Source: Subtercola frigoramans (GTDB taxonomy: Bacteria > Actinomycetota > Actinomycetes > Actinomycetales > Microbacteriaceae). Taken from it: a stretch of 64,000 nt of DNA. The notes beneath the pieces were generated by a model. The model worked only from the letters and a program-made list of their open reading frames with translations, was not told the origin of the DNA and ran no database searches. Shown one piece after another: positions 8,535 through 16,836 of the stretch; position 1 is the first letter of the stretch; each line of letters starts with the position of its first letter. The translations under genes were made by a program, and so were the position numbers. The stretch lies in contig NZ_JAFBBU010000001.1 of assembly GCF_016907385.1 (NCBI RefSeq), forward strand, positions 1,426,001 to 1,490,000, read 5' to 3'.

Positions 8535-10373
8535 TCACACCGCGTCGGCGTATGAGTCGACGATGGAGACGTCGAGCGGTACTGTCAGCGGGAATCCGCC
8601 GAAGAGCAGCGTCGTTGCGCTGGTCGCAGCAGCGCGCAGGGCTTCAGCAACAGCCTCCGCCTGGAACTCCGGCGCATGCACGATCACCTCGTCGTGGAGG
8701 AAGAACACCAGGTGCGGCACCGATCTGAAGGGTTCGAGGGCCCGGCCCGATTCAGCCGTCGTTCCAAAAGCCGTGGTTTCAAGAGCCGCTGTTTCAAGAG
8801 CCGCGGTTCCGGGGGCGGCTGTTCTGAGGGCAGCCGCTCCGAGATAACTGAGGCGCCGCCGCAGGTCGGCCATCCAGCAGAGCGCCCAGTCGGCCGCACT
8901 GGCCTGCACGACGAAGTTGCGGGTGAATCTGCCCCAGTCGCGCGCCTGTTGACGCGCATGTTGCCGGTCGCGCTCCGATCCGGCTCCTTCCCTAGCCGCA
9001 GCCTGTGCCTCCCACCAGTCTTCACCGGGCCGGGGTGAACTCCTGCCGAGCCTCGACGTCACGATCTCGCCGCGTTCGCCGGCCCGGGCGGCGTCTTCAA
9101 CGAACGCGAGGGCTGCAGGAAACGCCCGTGCCAGTCGTGGCAGCAGCCGACCACTCTCGCCCGTCGTGGCGCCGTACATCGCCCCGAGCATCGCCACCTT
9201 GGCCTGTGCGCGATTCTCGACGGCCCCGCTCGCGACGATTCCGGCATACAGGTCTGTTCCCTGGCCTGCGCGAGCCATGATGAGATCTCCAGAGACGCCG
9301 GCGAGGATTCGCGGCTCGAGCTGGGCGGCATCGGCCACCACGAGCTTCCATCCCTCGTCGGCAGTGACTGCCCGCCGCACCTGTTTCGGCAGTTGGAGGG
9401 CGCCACCCCCACGCGTTACCCAGCGGCCGGAGACGACTCCGCCCGGCACGTATTCGGGAGAGAATCGGCCGTCGCTGACCCACGCCTCCATCCACGACCA
9501 TCCATTGGCGCTCAGCAGTCGCGAGAGCTTCTTGTATTCCAGCAGGGGTTCGATCACCGGATGCTCGAGCGCCTGCAGTTCCCACGACCGCGTCGTCTCG
9601 ACCGTGAGCCCGGCTGCCCTGAGCGCCCTGAGTACCTCGGCAGGAGAGTCGGTGTTGAGGCCCGGCGAGCCAAGTTCGTGTTGGATGATCGTGGCCAGCT
9701 GTTCGAGACGGGCCGGGCGAAGACCGGCCGCAACCCGGGGGCCGAGAAGCTCCGTGAGCAGGGAGTCGTGCACGTCTTCGCGCCAGGGCAGACCGGCATG
9801 GGTCATCTCCGCAGCGATCAGAGCCCCGGCCGATTCGGCTGCAATGAGAAGGCGCAGGCGGTTCGGCTCGGTGGCGGCCCTGACGGTCTCGAGCTGGAGC
9901 CGAAACTCGTCGACCGTGAGCTGCGCTGAGCCAGCGGCTCCACTGCCAGCGGCTCCACTGCCAGCGGCTCCACTGTCATCGTCGTCGCTGCCCGATCCAT
10001 CAGTGAAACTCAGTTCATTTCCTGAGGGCTGACGCGCAGCTGCCGGTCCCGTCGAGGTGATCGCCTCGTCCCACCTTCCGGGAGGAGACATTGCCAGGCC
10101 CGTGCTGGCTGTCAGGCTCGATGACCTCAACAGCGCCCTCGTCAGTCGAAGGTCGTGACAGCGTTCGACGCGTACGCCTGCGATGAGCATGCGTGGGTAC
10201 GTCGTGGCTGTGTCGTGCCAGACCCAGCGCGGGGACTCGAGCTCGATCGCCTCGACGGCCTCGCCCAGTTCGTCGTCTGCGACGACTTCGCCCTGCTGCT
10301 CTTCTTCGCCGGAGTCGTCGAGGAACGACAGCGCGTACCCCTCGGGGCCGGCGGGAGAAACGACGACGTACAT
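8535..10373 (-). CDS. Bifunctional 3'-5' exonuclease/DNA polymerase, actinobacterial family-A type
   Basis: Second, shorter family-A DNA polymerase found in actinobacteria alongside PolA (612 residues; no 5' nuclease domain). The palm is recognisable: motif A is VVADAAQLEPRILA where Pol I has DYSQIELR, the finger helix is KVAMLGAMYGATTGE, and motif C is HDEVIVHAP. The N-terminal third is exonuclease-like (WVWHDTATTYPRML...CHDLRLTRALL), but I cannot see the classical DxE metal site, so exonuclease activity is doubtful. Two low-complexity insertions are encoded by tandem repeats: a 15-bp unit three times (9931-9975) giving SGAAG repeats, and an Ala/Thr/Glu-rich stretch (about 8758-8840) just before the sequence leading to motif C. 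It is divergent from the iron operon. A role in repair or lesion synthesis is inferred. Confidence 0.85.
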   Translation of the reverse strand: MYVVVSPAGPEGYALSFLDDSGEEEQQGEVVADDELGEAVEAIELESPRWVWHDTATTYPRMLIAGVRVERCHDLRLTRALLRSSSLTASTGLAMSPPGRWDEAITSTGPAAARQPSGNELSFTDGSGSDDDDSGAAGSGAAGSGAAGSAQLTVDEFRLQLETVRAATEPNRLRLLIAAESAGALIAAEMTHAGLPWREDVHDSLLTELLGPRVAAGLRPARLEQLATIIQHELGSPGLNTDSPAEVLRALRAAGLTVETTRSWELQALEHPVIEPLLEYKKLSRLLSANGWSWMEAWVSDGRFSPEYVPGGVVSGRWVTRGGGALQLPKQVRRAVTADEGWKLVVADAAQLEPRILAGVSGDLIMARAGQGTDLYAGIVASGAVENRAQAKVAMLGAMYGATTGESGRLLPRLARAFPAALAFVEDAARAGERGEIVTSRLGRSSPRPGEDWWEAQAAAREGAGSERDRQHARQQARDWGRFTRNFVVQASAADWALCWMADLRRRLSYLGAAALRTAAPGTAALETAALETTAFGTTAESGRALEPFRSVPHLVFFLHDEVIVHAPEFQAEAVAEALRAAATSATTLLFGGFPLTVPLDVSIVDSYADAV

Positions 10374-10471
10374 TCGTCCATTCTCGCTGCAACCACTGAC
10401 GGTGATGCGCCGGCCCGCAGAAGCTCACTGGTTTGGCAGAAGTTCGCTGGGCTCACAGAATTTCATCAAGC

Positions 10472-10504
10472 AAGGTAACCCTAAGTAAGTGTAGGCTTAC
10501 CTTC
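10472..10504 (+). promoter_or_regulatory. DtxR/IdeR-like iron box upstream of efeU
   Basis: TAAGTGTAGGCTTACCTTC (10486-10504) matches about 13 of 19 positions of the DtxR/IdeR consensus (TTAGGTTAGGCTAACCTAA, from memory), including the central TAGGCT and the ACCT half-site. An upstream AAGGTAA (10472-10478) is the exact inverse of TTACCTT at 10497-10503, so two overlapping half-site pairs are possible. It lies 52 bases before the first gene of a ferrous-iron uptake operon, as expected for iron repression. Confidence 0.6.
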
Positions 10505-10556
10505 GAAGCGCTGACCCGCGTGCTTCACCCGCCCTTCGCCTACTTGGAGAGACCCT

Positions 10557-12305
10557 GTGCTAGCCACCTTCGTCATCGGCCTCCGCGAGGGGCTCGAGGC
10601 TGCGCTCATCGTGGGCATCATCGCCGCCTTCCTGAAACGCAACGGGCACTCGCTGAAATCGATGTGGGTCGGTGTCGGCGCCGCGCTCGTGCTGAGCCTC
10701 GCGGTGGGAATCATTCTCGAAGTGATCTCTGTCGGCCTGCCCCAGGCCCAGCAGGAGGCCATGGAGTCGATCATCGCAGCGGTCGCGGTCGTGATGGTCA
10801 CCGGCATGATCATCTGGATGAGCAAGCACGCCCGCCACATGCGGAGCGAACTCGAATCCACCGCCGGTCGAGCGCTCGGCAACGGTTCCGTGCTCGCACT
10901 TTCGGGGATGGCCTTCCTCGCCGTTCTGCGAGAGGGCTTCGAGACCTCGGTCTTCCTTCTCGCGGCCTTCCAGTCGTCGGTGAGTCCGCTCGCCGCGGGG
11001 CTGGGGGCTGTTGTCGGCATCCTCGTCTCCGTGGGAATCGGTTACGCGATCTACCGCGGCGGGGTGAAGCTCGACCTCGGCAAGTTCTTCACTGTCACCG
11101 GAGTGTTCCTGGTTTTCGTCGCAGCGGGCCTGGTGATGAGTGCGCTCCGCACCGCCCACGAGGCCGGCTGGATCACGCTCGGGCAGCAGACCACGGTCGA
11201 CCTCGAGTGGCTCGCTCCTGCAGGCTCGGTGCAGGCCGCCCTGCTCACCGGGGTCCTCGGAATCCCCTCTGACCCCCGCGTCATCGAAGTCCTGGGCTGG
11301 GCGCTGTACCTCGTTCCGGTGCTGCTGTTCGTGCTCTGGCCGCGCACGCTGCGCCCCGGTCTCAACGCCTACCGGCTGCAGCTGGGGCTCGCCGCTGGTC
11401 TCGCCGCGGTTGCTCTGATACTCGCGGTTGCCGTGCCGATGCCGGCTTCGCCCAGTGCTGCCGGCGAAACAACCACAGGCACCACGACTACCGGCACCAC
11501 GACCACGGGCAGTGCGCCGATCGTTGCGGCCGACGGCCAGGCACTCGGTTCCGCCCAGTTGGTGACCTCTGACGGCGTGCTGGCGCTGCAGAGCACGGTG
11601 TCAGGCGTGCAGTCCACGACCATCCTCGATGCCTCTGCTTCTGAGCCGGGCACGCACCTGGGTCTGGATGCCCGGTCCTGGTCGGTCACGTCCAACGCCG
11701 ACGTCACGGGCCTTTCCACCTCGCTCACGCTCGAGCAGCTTGCGGCCCTGAACGGCGGTCGTACTCCGGTCGGCATCAACCGGGCACTGAATCCTGGCCC
11801 GTTCGATGCGACGTGGACCGTGGCAGTGACCGACCAGGTCTGGGTCGCCGGCGAGACGCTGCTGGATGCCAGCAGCCAGTCGGTGACCACGGTGACACTG
11901 TCAGGCGGCGGCCTCGCTTCGGCTAGAACCGTTGCCGTCGCTTCTGCGGATGCTGCTTCGGCTGACACCGCTCCAGGGTCACTGGCGTGGGCGGTCGACA
12001 GCACACATTCTGAGGCCGTGGCAACGACTGTGACGGACTGGCTCTCGGCCGCCGACGAGGCAGCTCTCTTCAAGTACTACCTGCCGCTTGCACTCCTGCT
12101 CGCTGCTTCGGTGCTCGCCGCATTCGGTCTCCGTGGTCTCCGCTCGGCGCGAAGAGTGCGCTCCGTCGCCGGCAATGAAGCTCGACTGCATTCCCTCCCC
12201 GACCCGCTCTCCCTCCCCGAACAACAGTCCGCCCCCGAACGGCAGTCCCCTCCCGAATACGCACGCAGCGTTCAGAACCAGGAGCTTCATCTTCATGACG
12301 CCTAG
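10557..12305 (+). CDS. efeU: Iron permease EfeU/FTR1 family with long C-terminal extension
   Basis: Membrane permease of the EfeUOB ferrous/ferric iron importer. The N-terminal half is a standard FTR1 domain with the two iron-binding motifs LREGLE (REGLE at 10-14) and LREGFE (REGFE at 125-129), on helices of a seven-helix bundle. After about residue 300 it continues with a TTTGTTTTG-like linker, a predicted extracytoplasmic domain of about 190 residues, one more helix near 510-530 and a Pro/Ser/Glu-rich tail. It is therefore about twice the length of E. coli EfeU. The GTG at 10557 follows GGAGAG. It overlaps efeO by 11 bases, and an iron box lies upstream. Confidence 0.93.
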   Translation: MLATFVIGLREGLEAALIVGIIAAFLKRNGHSLKSMWVGVGAALVLSLAVGIILEVISVGLPQAQQEAMESIIAAVAVVMVTGMIIWMSKHARHMRSELESTAGRALGNGSVLALSGMAFLAVLREGFETSVFLLAAFQSSVSPLAAGLGAVVGILVSVGIGYAIYRGGVKLDLGKFFTVTGVFLVFVAAGLVMSALRTAHEAGWITLGQQTTVDLEWLAPAGSVQAALLTGVLGIPSDPRVIEVLGWALYLVPVLLFVLWPRTLRPGLNAYRLQLGLAAGLAAVALILAVAVPMPASPSAAGETTTGTTTTGTTTTGSAPIVAADGQALGSAQLVTSDGVLALQSTVSGVQSTTILDASASEPGTHLGLDARSWSVTSNADVTGLSTSLTLEQLAALNGGRTPVGINRALNPGPFDATWTVAVTDQVWVAGETLLDASSQSVTTVTLSGGGLASARTVAVASADAASADTAPGSLAWAVDSTHSEAVATTVTDWLSAADEAALFKYYLPLALLLAASVLAAFGLRGLRSARRVRSVAGNEARLHSLPDPLSLPEQQSAPERQSPPEYARSVQNQELHLHDA

Positions 12306-13494
12306 CACCAGCCACAGCACCCTTCGTCTCACTCTCCTCGCTGCGGTTGTCGCCGGCAGCATGCTGCTCACCGGCTGCACCGCGGGGTCATCTGCGGGCT
12401 CATCGGTGTCCTCAGGTTCAGGTGCGGCACCCGTTGCCAACGGTGCAGCTCAGGTCGCCGTCACTCTGACGGGATCGCAGTGCTTGCTCGACTACACCAC
12501 GGCGCCCGCGGGCCCGGTCACGTTCACGGTGACGAACACCGACGCCGCAGGTCTCAGCGAGGTCGAACTGATGAGCGACAAGCGGATCCTGGGCGAGCGG
12601 GAGAACATCGTGGCCGGTCTGAAGCCTGCCTCATTCACGGTGACGCTCTCGGGCGGAAGCTACGCGCTGAACTGCCCGGGAGCCACCGCGGAGAACACGA
12701 CCTTCACTGTCACCGGCGCAGCCACGACAGCAGCCAGCGACGTGCAGGGCCGCCTTACCGAGGGCACCACCGGCTACGGCGCCTTCATCGAAGACCAGGC
12801 GGCGGGCCTCGTAGCGGCCGTGGCCACCCTCGATGCTGCCATCCAGGCCGGCGATGTCGCTGCAGCGAAGAAGGCCTATGCCGCCGCGCGCCCGTTCTAT
12901 GAGCGCATCGAGCCGGTCGCCGAGAGCTTCGCCGACCTCGACCCCCAGGTCGACGCGCGAGTCGCCGATGTCACGCCGGGCACAGAATGGACGGGCTTCC
13001 ACCCCATCGAGAAGGATCTGTTCGAAACCGGCGCCATCGCCGACACGACCAAGGCGCTGAGCACCAAACTGGTTGCCGACATCGCCCAATTGCAGACCCT
13101 CACCACCGGCCTCAGCTACAAGCCGGAAGAACTCGCAAACGGAGCGTCGAGCCTGCTCGAAGAGGTGCAGTCCTCGAAGATCACTGGCGAAGAAGAGGCG
13201 TACAGCCACATCGACCTCGTCGACTTCGCAGCGAACATCGAGGGCTCTGAGCAGGCCTTCGAGTACCTGAAGCCCGCCCTGACCACCATCGATCCTGACT
13301 TGACCACGTCGATCAGCGGGCAGTTCGAGTCAGTGGATGCCCTGCTCGCCAGCTACGCAGACACCAGTGCGCTCGGGGGCTTCGTTCTCTACACCGACAC
13401 GCTGAAGGCGTCAGACGCCACGAAGCTCACCCAGGCCATCCAGGCGCTGCAGGCACCGCTCTCGCAGATCGCCGAGAAGGTGGCAACGGCGTAG
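12295..13494 (+). CDS. efeO: Iron uptake lipoprotein EfeO (cupredoxin-like plus imelysin/M75 domain)
   Basis: Extracytoplasmic component of EfeUOB, thought to bind iron and present it to EfeU. The ATG at 12295 follows AGGAGC. The product has 399 residues, and the longer upstream frame only overlaps the end of efeU. A lipoprotein signal ends MLLTGC (Cys28). Next comes a small beta-rich cupredoxin-like domain (about 50-140), then a helical M75/imelysin domain (about 150-399). The family metal motif HxxE is intact as GFHPIEKDLF (His236, Glu239). It overlaps efeB by one base. Confidence 0.93.
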   Translation: MTPSTSHSTLRLTLLAAVVAGSMLLTGCTAGSSAGSSVSSGSGAAPVANGAAQVAVTLTGSQCLLDYTTAPAGPVTFTVTNTDAAGLSEVELMSDKRILGERENIVAGLKPASFTVTLSGGSYALNCPGATAENTTFTVTGAATTAASDVQGRLTEGTTGYGAFIEDQAAGLVAAVATLDAAIQAGDVAAAKKAYAAARPFYERIEPVAESFADLDPQVDARVADVTPGTEWTGFHPIEKDLFETGAIADTTKALSTKLVADIAQLQTLTTGLSYKPEELANGASSLLEEVQSSKITGEEEAYSHIDLVDFAANIEGSEQAFEYLKPALTTIDPDLTTSISGQFESVDALLASYADTSALGGFVLYTDTLKASDATKLTQAIQALQAPLSQIAEKVATA

Positions 13495-14771
13495 TGGGGG
13501 TTTCAGAAGAGACGACAGCACCCGAATCAACCGGCATCTCGCGCCGGGCATTCTTCGGAGGGGCCGTCGCGAGTGCTGCGGCCGGAGCGGCTGCCGGAAT
13601 CACGACGACAGGACTGGCGTCGACCGCAGCGAACGCGGGCCCGGCGGCCGTGTCGGCGTCTGACAGTGCCTACGACTTCTACGGCCCACACCAGGCGGGC
13701 ATCCGGACGCCCCCGCAGGATCACCTGGTGCTCATGGTCTTCGACGTCACCACCACCTCAGCTGCCGAGCTGCAGGTCATGCTCGCCAAGTGGTCGGCCG
13801 CCATCGCCCAGTACACCGGTGGCCTCGCCGTCGGTGCGGTCGAACCCGAGCGTGACCTCGCCGTGCCCGGCGACACCGGAGAGGCCGAGGGCATGGGCCC
13901 GAACCAGCTCACCGTGACGCTCGGTTTCGCGCCGTCGATGTTCGACGACCGTTTCGGCTGGAAACCACACCGGCCGGCGGCGCTTGTCGACATTCCGGCA
14001 TTCGCGAGCGACGCGCTCACCCCGGGGTACACCGGCGGCGACATCTGCGTGCAGGCGTGTGCGAGCGACCCGCAGGTCGCCTACCACGCGATCCGCAACC
14101 TCGCGAGAATGGCCAGGACCACCGCAGCCACACGGTACGTCGTGCAGGGGTTCGGCCGGGCATCCGCTGGCGCCGGCCAGACGACGCCACGCAACCTCAT
14201 GGGGTTCAAAGACGGCACGCGCAACATCACCACCGACGATGACTTCGAGAAGTTCGTCTGGGTCGGCGACGATGCAGACCAGCAGTGGATGATCGGCGGC
14301 AGCTACCTCGTGACCCGCAAGATCCACATGCTCATCGAGACCTGGGACGCGGACTTCATCGGCGACCAGCATGCGGTGTTCGGGCGCACGAAGGTCCAGG
14401 GCGCACCGCTGGGCGGGGCGCACGAATTCGACACGCCCGACTTCGCTGCGAAGGCTGCTGACGGCTCGCCGGTCATTCCAGCAACGTCACACGTCGCCCT
14501 TGCCGCGCACGAGAACAACGGTGGGGTGAAGATCCTGCGGCGCGGGTACAACTTCACCGACGGCATCGACAGCGTCGGCCGCCTGGATGCCGGGCTCATG
14601 TTCATCTCGTACCAGAAGGACCCGGCGCAGTTCGTCGCGCTTCAGTCGAAACTCGGCGCGTCCGATCGCCTCAACGAGTACATCAGGCACGTCGGCTCCG
14701 GTGTCTTCGCTGTGCCGCCCGGGCTCTCTGGCGCGGGGGACTACTTCGGTAAGGCCTTGTTCGGCGCCTGA
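13494..14771 (+). CDS. efeB: Tat-exported DyP-type haem peroxidase EfeB
   Basis: Secreted haem peroxidase of the iron-uptake system, proposed to oxidise Fe(II) or act on haem. The GTG at 13494 shares its G with the efeO stop (TAGTG). A twin-arginine signal SRRAFF (16-21) precedes an Ala-rich hydrophobic stretch. The DyP hallmark GxxDG is present as GFKDG (237-241; distal Asp240), and HVALAAHENN near 335 supplies the candidate proximal haem His. Length (425) and position as third gene of efeUOB fit the family well. Confidence 0.95.
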   Translation: MGVSEETTAPESTGISRRAFFGGAVASAAAGAAAGITTTGLASTAANAGPAAVSASDSAYDFYGPHQAGIRTPPQDHLVLMVFDVTTTSAAELQVMLAKWSAAIAQYTGGLAVGAVEPERDLAVPGDTGEAEGMGPNQLTVTLGFAPSMFDDRFGWKPHRPAALVDIPAFASDALTPGYTGGDICVQACASDPQVAYHAIRNLARMARTTAATRYVVQGFGRASAGAGQTTPRNLMGFKDGTRNITTDDDFEKFVWVGDDADQQWMIGGSYLVTRKIHMLIETWDADFIGDQHAVFGRTKVQGAPLGGAHEFDTPDFAAKAADGSPVIPATSHVALAAHENNGGVKILRRGYNFTDGIDSVGRLDAGLMFISYQKDPAQFVALQSKLGASDRLNEYIRHVGSGVFAVPPGLSGAGDYFGKALFGA

Positions 14772-14775
14772 CCGC

Positions 14776-14905
14776 TGATTGAGTAGTGGGCTAATGCGCT
14801 GATTGAGTAGCGAAGCGTATCGAAATCCAGAGTGGGGTTTCGATACGCGGCGGTGCCGCTACTCAACCGGCGAATGCGCTGATCGAGTAGCGAAGCGTAT
14901 CGAAA
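14776..14905. repeat. Cluster of Microbacteriaceae-type palindromic intergenic repeats
   Basis: GATTGAGTAGCGAAGCGTAT followed by CGAAA occurs at 14801-14825 and, with one change, at 14881-14905. An inverted copy (TTTCGATACGC...CTACTCAA) lies at 14838-14866, and a truncated copy, GATTGAGTAG, at 14777-14786. The direct and inverted copies can fold into a long hairpin. The cluster fills the gap between the convergent efeB and the EfeO-like gene and may act as their terminator. A related element is at 23415-23451. Confidence 0.75.
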
Positions 14906-14919
14906 TCGAGCTTCGTGGC

Positions 14920-15816
14920 TCACAGGCCCATCGTGGGCTCTACGCGGGCGAGGGAGGCCGCGAGATCGGCGACATCGGATCGGAGCGAACTCGCCTGGCT
15001 CTCGCTGAGCTTGTCGTAGGTCATGAAGGTCACTCCGTCCCGATACGAGTTGAGAGCATCCTGCACCGCTGCGAACTGGTGGTCGAGCCGCGTCGCCAGA
15101 GCCGCGTCCTGGGTGACGAGCACCGCGCGGATTCCGTCGAAGACGATACGGGCTCCGTCGACGTAGCCCTGCAGGTCTGAGACCCCGCTCTTCGACAGTG
15201 AATCCTTTCTGCCGCTCGCTGCCTCATTCCCCAGGGTGGCGATGAGCGCAGCCGCGCCGGCCGTCTGTTCGTCAGTGGTGAGACTCAGTCCGTAGACGGC
15301 CTCGGAGAGAGAATGCGTGTCGGTGGTGAGGGCGGTGGCGAGTGCCGTTCGCTGTTCCACGGTGAGAGGGGATTGGCCGGCGACCGGGTACAGGTCACTC
15401 TCGATCGCCTGCCACCCGCTTAGCGCCGTGCCAGCCGTTGCTGAGGTGTTCAGCGAACCGAGTGCGGGGTCCGGCCCGTCGATACGGGCGGCCAGATCGG
15501 AGAATTCGCTCCTGGCGACGAGCATCCGGTTGTAGAACATGCGCGTCGGGGCATTGAGCGCCTGCGCGAGGGCCGTGTCTCCGGACTGGTAGGCGGCGGC
15601 GAATTCTGCCGTGCCGCCGTCGAGCTGTTCGGCCTGTTGGCGCAGGTACACAGCGAAATCGCTCGTCGACTCCCTGAGCTGCAGGGTGATGAACTGGGCC
15701 TGGGTGACGGGCTGCGCTGCCGACTGCATCGACGTGGAGCTGTGGGCAGTGCATCCGCTCACGACGAGGGTGACCGCCACGGCGAGGAGGGCCAGGGCGG
15801 AATGGTGTTTTTTCAC
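14920..15816 (-). CDS. EfeO-like imelysin-domain lipoprotein lacking the HxxE histidine
   Basis: A 298-residue lipoprotein (signal ending VVSGC, Cys22) with a helical M75/imelysin-like domain similar to the C-terminal part of EfeO encoded nearby, but with no cupredoxin-like domain. The conserved position reads [11 protein letters not shown] (134-144), against GFHPIEKDLF in EfeO: the Glu is kept but His is replaced by Gln136. It could be a non-catalytic iron-binding or scaffold relative (EfeM-like), or a paralogue with another role. It is convergent with efeUOB, so not in its operon, yet adjacent to it. Start: ATG at 15816, followed by a positively charged MKKHH and a hydrophobic core. Confidence 0.75.
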   Translation of the reverse strand: MKKHHSALALLAVAVTLVVSGCTAHSSTSMQSAAQPVTQAQFITLQLRESTSDFAVYLRQQAEQLDGGTAEFAAAYQSGDTALAQALNAPTRMFYNRMLVARSEFSDLAARIDGPDPALGSLNTSATAGTALSGWQAIESDLYPVAGQSPLTVEQRTALATALTTDTHSLSEAVYGLSLTTDEQTAGAAALIATLGNEAASGRKDSLSKSGVSDLQGYVDGARIVFDGIRAVLVTQDAALATRLDHQFAAVQDALNSYRDGVTFMTYDKLSESQASSLRSDVADLAASLARVEPTMGL

Positions 15817-15953
15817 GAATGGTCTCCGTGGGTCGTCAAGAGAGAAAGTTGTCGCGGCTGCAACGCGGCACCTTCGCCGCCTCTACGGTACCCGTTCGCA
15901 GAATTGCTTGAGCTTGCTGAACTACATTGGGGGCAGATCGAAAGGTAATCGTG

Positions 15954-16457
15954 ATGTCGTACGAACCACTGGCTGCGAACGGCCGGGCACTGGGCCAGGC
16001 ACCCCACCCAGACGAACCGGACGTCGGCGAATCGATGGTCGTGCGGGTGGGCAGCTGGGCGATCGGCCTGCTCCTCGGCGTCGTCTACGGGATGCTCGGC
16101 ACCGTCGTGAACCAGGCGACGTTCAGCTTCTTCGGTCTCTTCGACGTTCCGATCGGGTTGATCTTCGCCTGCGTCGGTCTGGCTCTGCTGCTGGTCGGGC
16201 TCCGTCTGATACTGCCGACCCGAACGGTGGCTGTGCTCTGCGCTGTGGGCTCGGTGGCCCTGGTGGCCGTTCTCACCCTGCCGAGCCCTGGCGGGTCGGT
16301 GTTGATCCCTGCCAACGTCGCCGGCTACATCTGGACCTTTGCACCGACGATCATTGCACTCGTGACACTCGCCTGGCCCAGCCGGCCCCTGCGCCGGGCG
16401 ACGGCCGCGCAGGGCGGTGCCGGGCGTCTTTCGGGAACCGGGCGTCCAATAGAATAG
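15954..16457 (+). CDS. Small four-helix membrane protein, DUF6113-like
   Basis: Uncharacterised 167-residue integral membrane protein. The polar N-terminus (about 35 residues) is followed by four hydrophobic segments at about 38-58, 68-90, 98-115 and 125-145, and a basic tail. I choose the ATG at 15954 because GAAAGG precedes it by a normal distance. It lies 29 bases upstream of the ferredoxin gene and probably shares its transcript. From memory, a DUF6113 membrane protein often sits next to this ferredoxin in actinobacteria; no function is known. Confidence 0.7.
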   Translation: MSYEPLAANGRALGQAPHPDEPDVGESMVVRVGSWAIGLLLGVVYGMLGTVVNQATFSFFGLFDVPIGLIFACVGLALLLVGLRLILPTRTVAVLCAVGSVALVAVLTLPSPGGSVLIPANVAGYIWTFAPTIIALVTLAWPSRPLRRATAAQGGAGRLSGTGRPIE

Positions 16458-16486
16458 AGCTGATCTTTCGAAGGGATTTCATCACT

Positions 16487-16807
16487 GTGACCTATGTCAT
16501 TGCCTTACCCTGTGTCGACGTGAAAGACCGGGCCTGCATCGATGAGTGCCCGGTCGACTGCATCTACGAGGGCGAGCGTTCGCTGTACATCCATCCCGAC
16601 GAGTGTGTGGACTGCGGCGCCTGTGAACCGGTGTGCCCCGTCGAGGCGATCTACTACGAAGACGACCTGCCAGAGGAATGGGCAGACTACTACAAGGCGA
16701 ACGTCGAGTTCTTCGACGACATCGGTTCGCCGGGTGGAGCTGCGAAAGTCGGCGTCATCGCCAAGGACCACCCGGTGATCTCGGTGCTTCCTCCGCAGGG
16801 AGCATGA
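16487..16807 (+). CDS. fdxA: Seven-iron ferredoxin (3Fe-4S/4Fe-4S)
   Basis: Small electron carrier, 106 residues, of the Azotobacter FdI/FdxA type. Cysteines 9, 17 and 50 fit the 3Fe-4S ligands; 21, 40, 43 and 46 fit the 4Fe-4S ligands; Cys25 is the usual extra cysteine. The motifs are CIDECPVDC and [12 protein letters not shown]. The open frame extends far upstream, but the GTG at 16487, preceded by AAGGG, gives the conserved N-terminus ([11 protein letters not shown]). It sits between the small membrane protein gene and dapC with 29-base gaps, a pairing with dapC-type aminotransferase that is conserved in actinobacteria. Confidence 0.95.
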   Translation: MTYVIALPCVDVKDRACIDECPVDCIYEGERSLYIHPDECVDCGACEPVCPVEAIYYEDDLPEEWADYYKANVEFFDDIGSPGGAAKVGVIAKDHPVISVLPPQGA

Positions 16808-16836
16808 GCCCAGCGTGAGCCGAGCATGAGCCACGT

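Noticed and set aside
15611..16486. Long in-frame extension upstream of the ferredoxin
   Set aside because: It crosses the divergent lipoprotein start and the small membrane protein gene in another frame; the ferredoxin N-terminus is fixed by its first Cys spacing.
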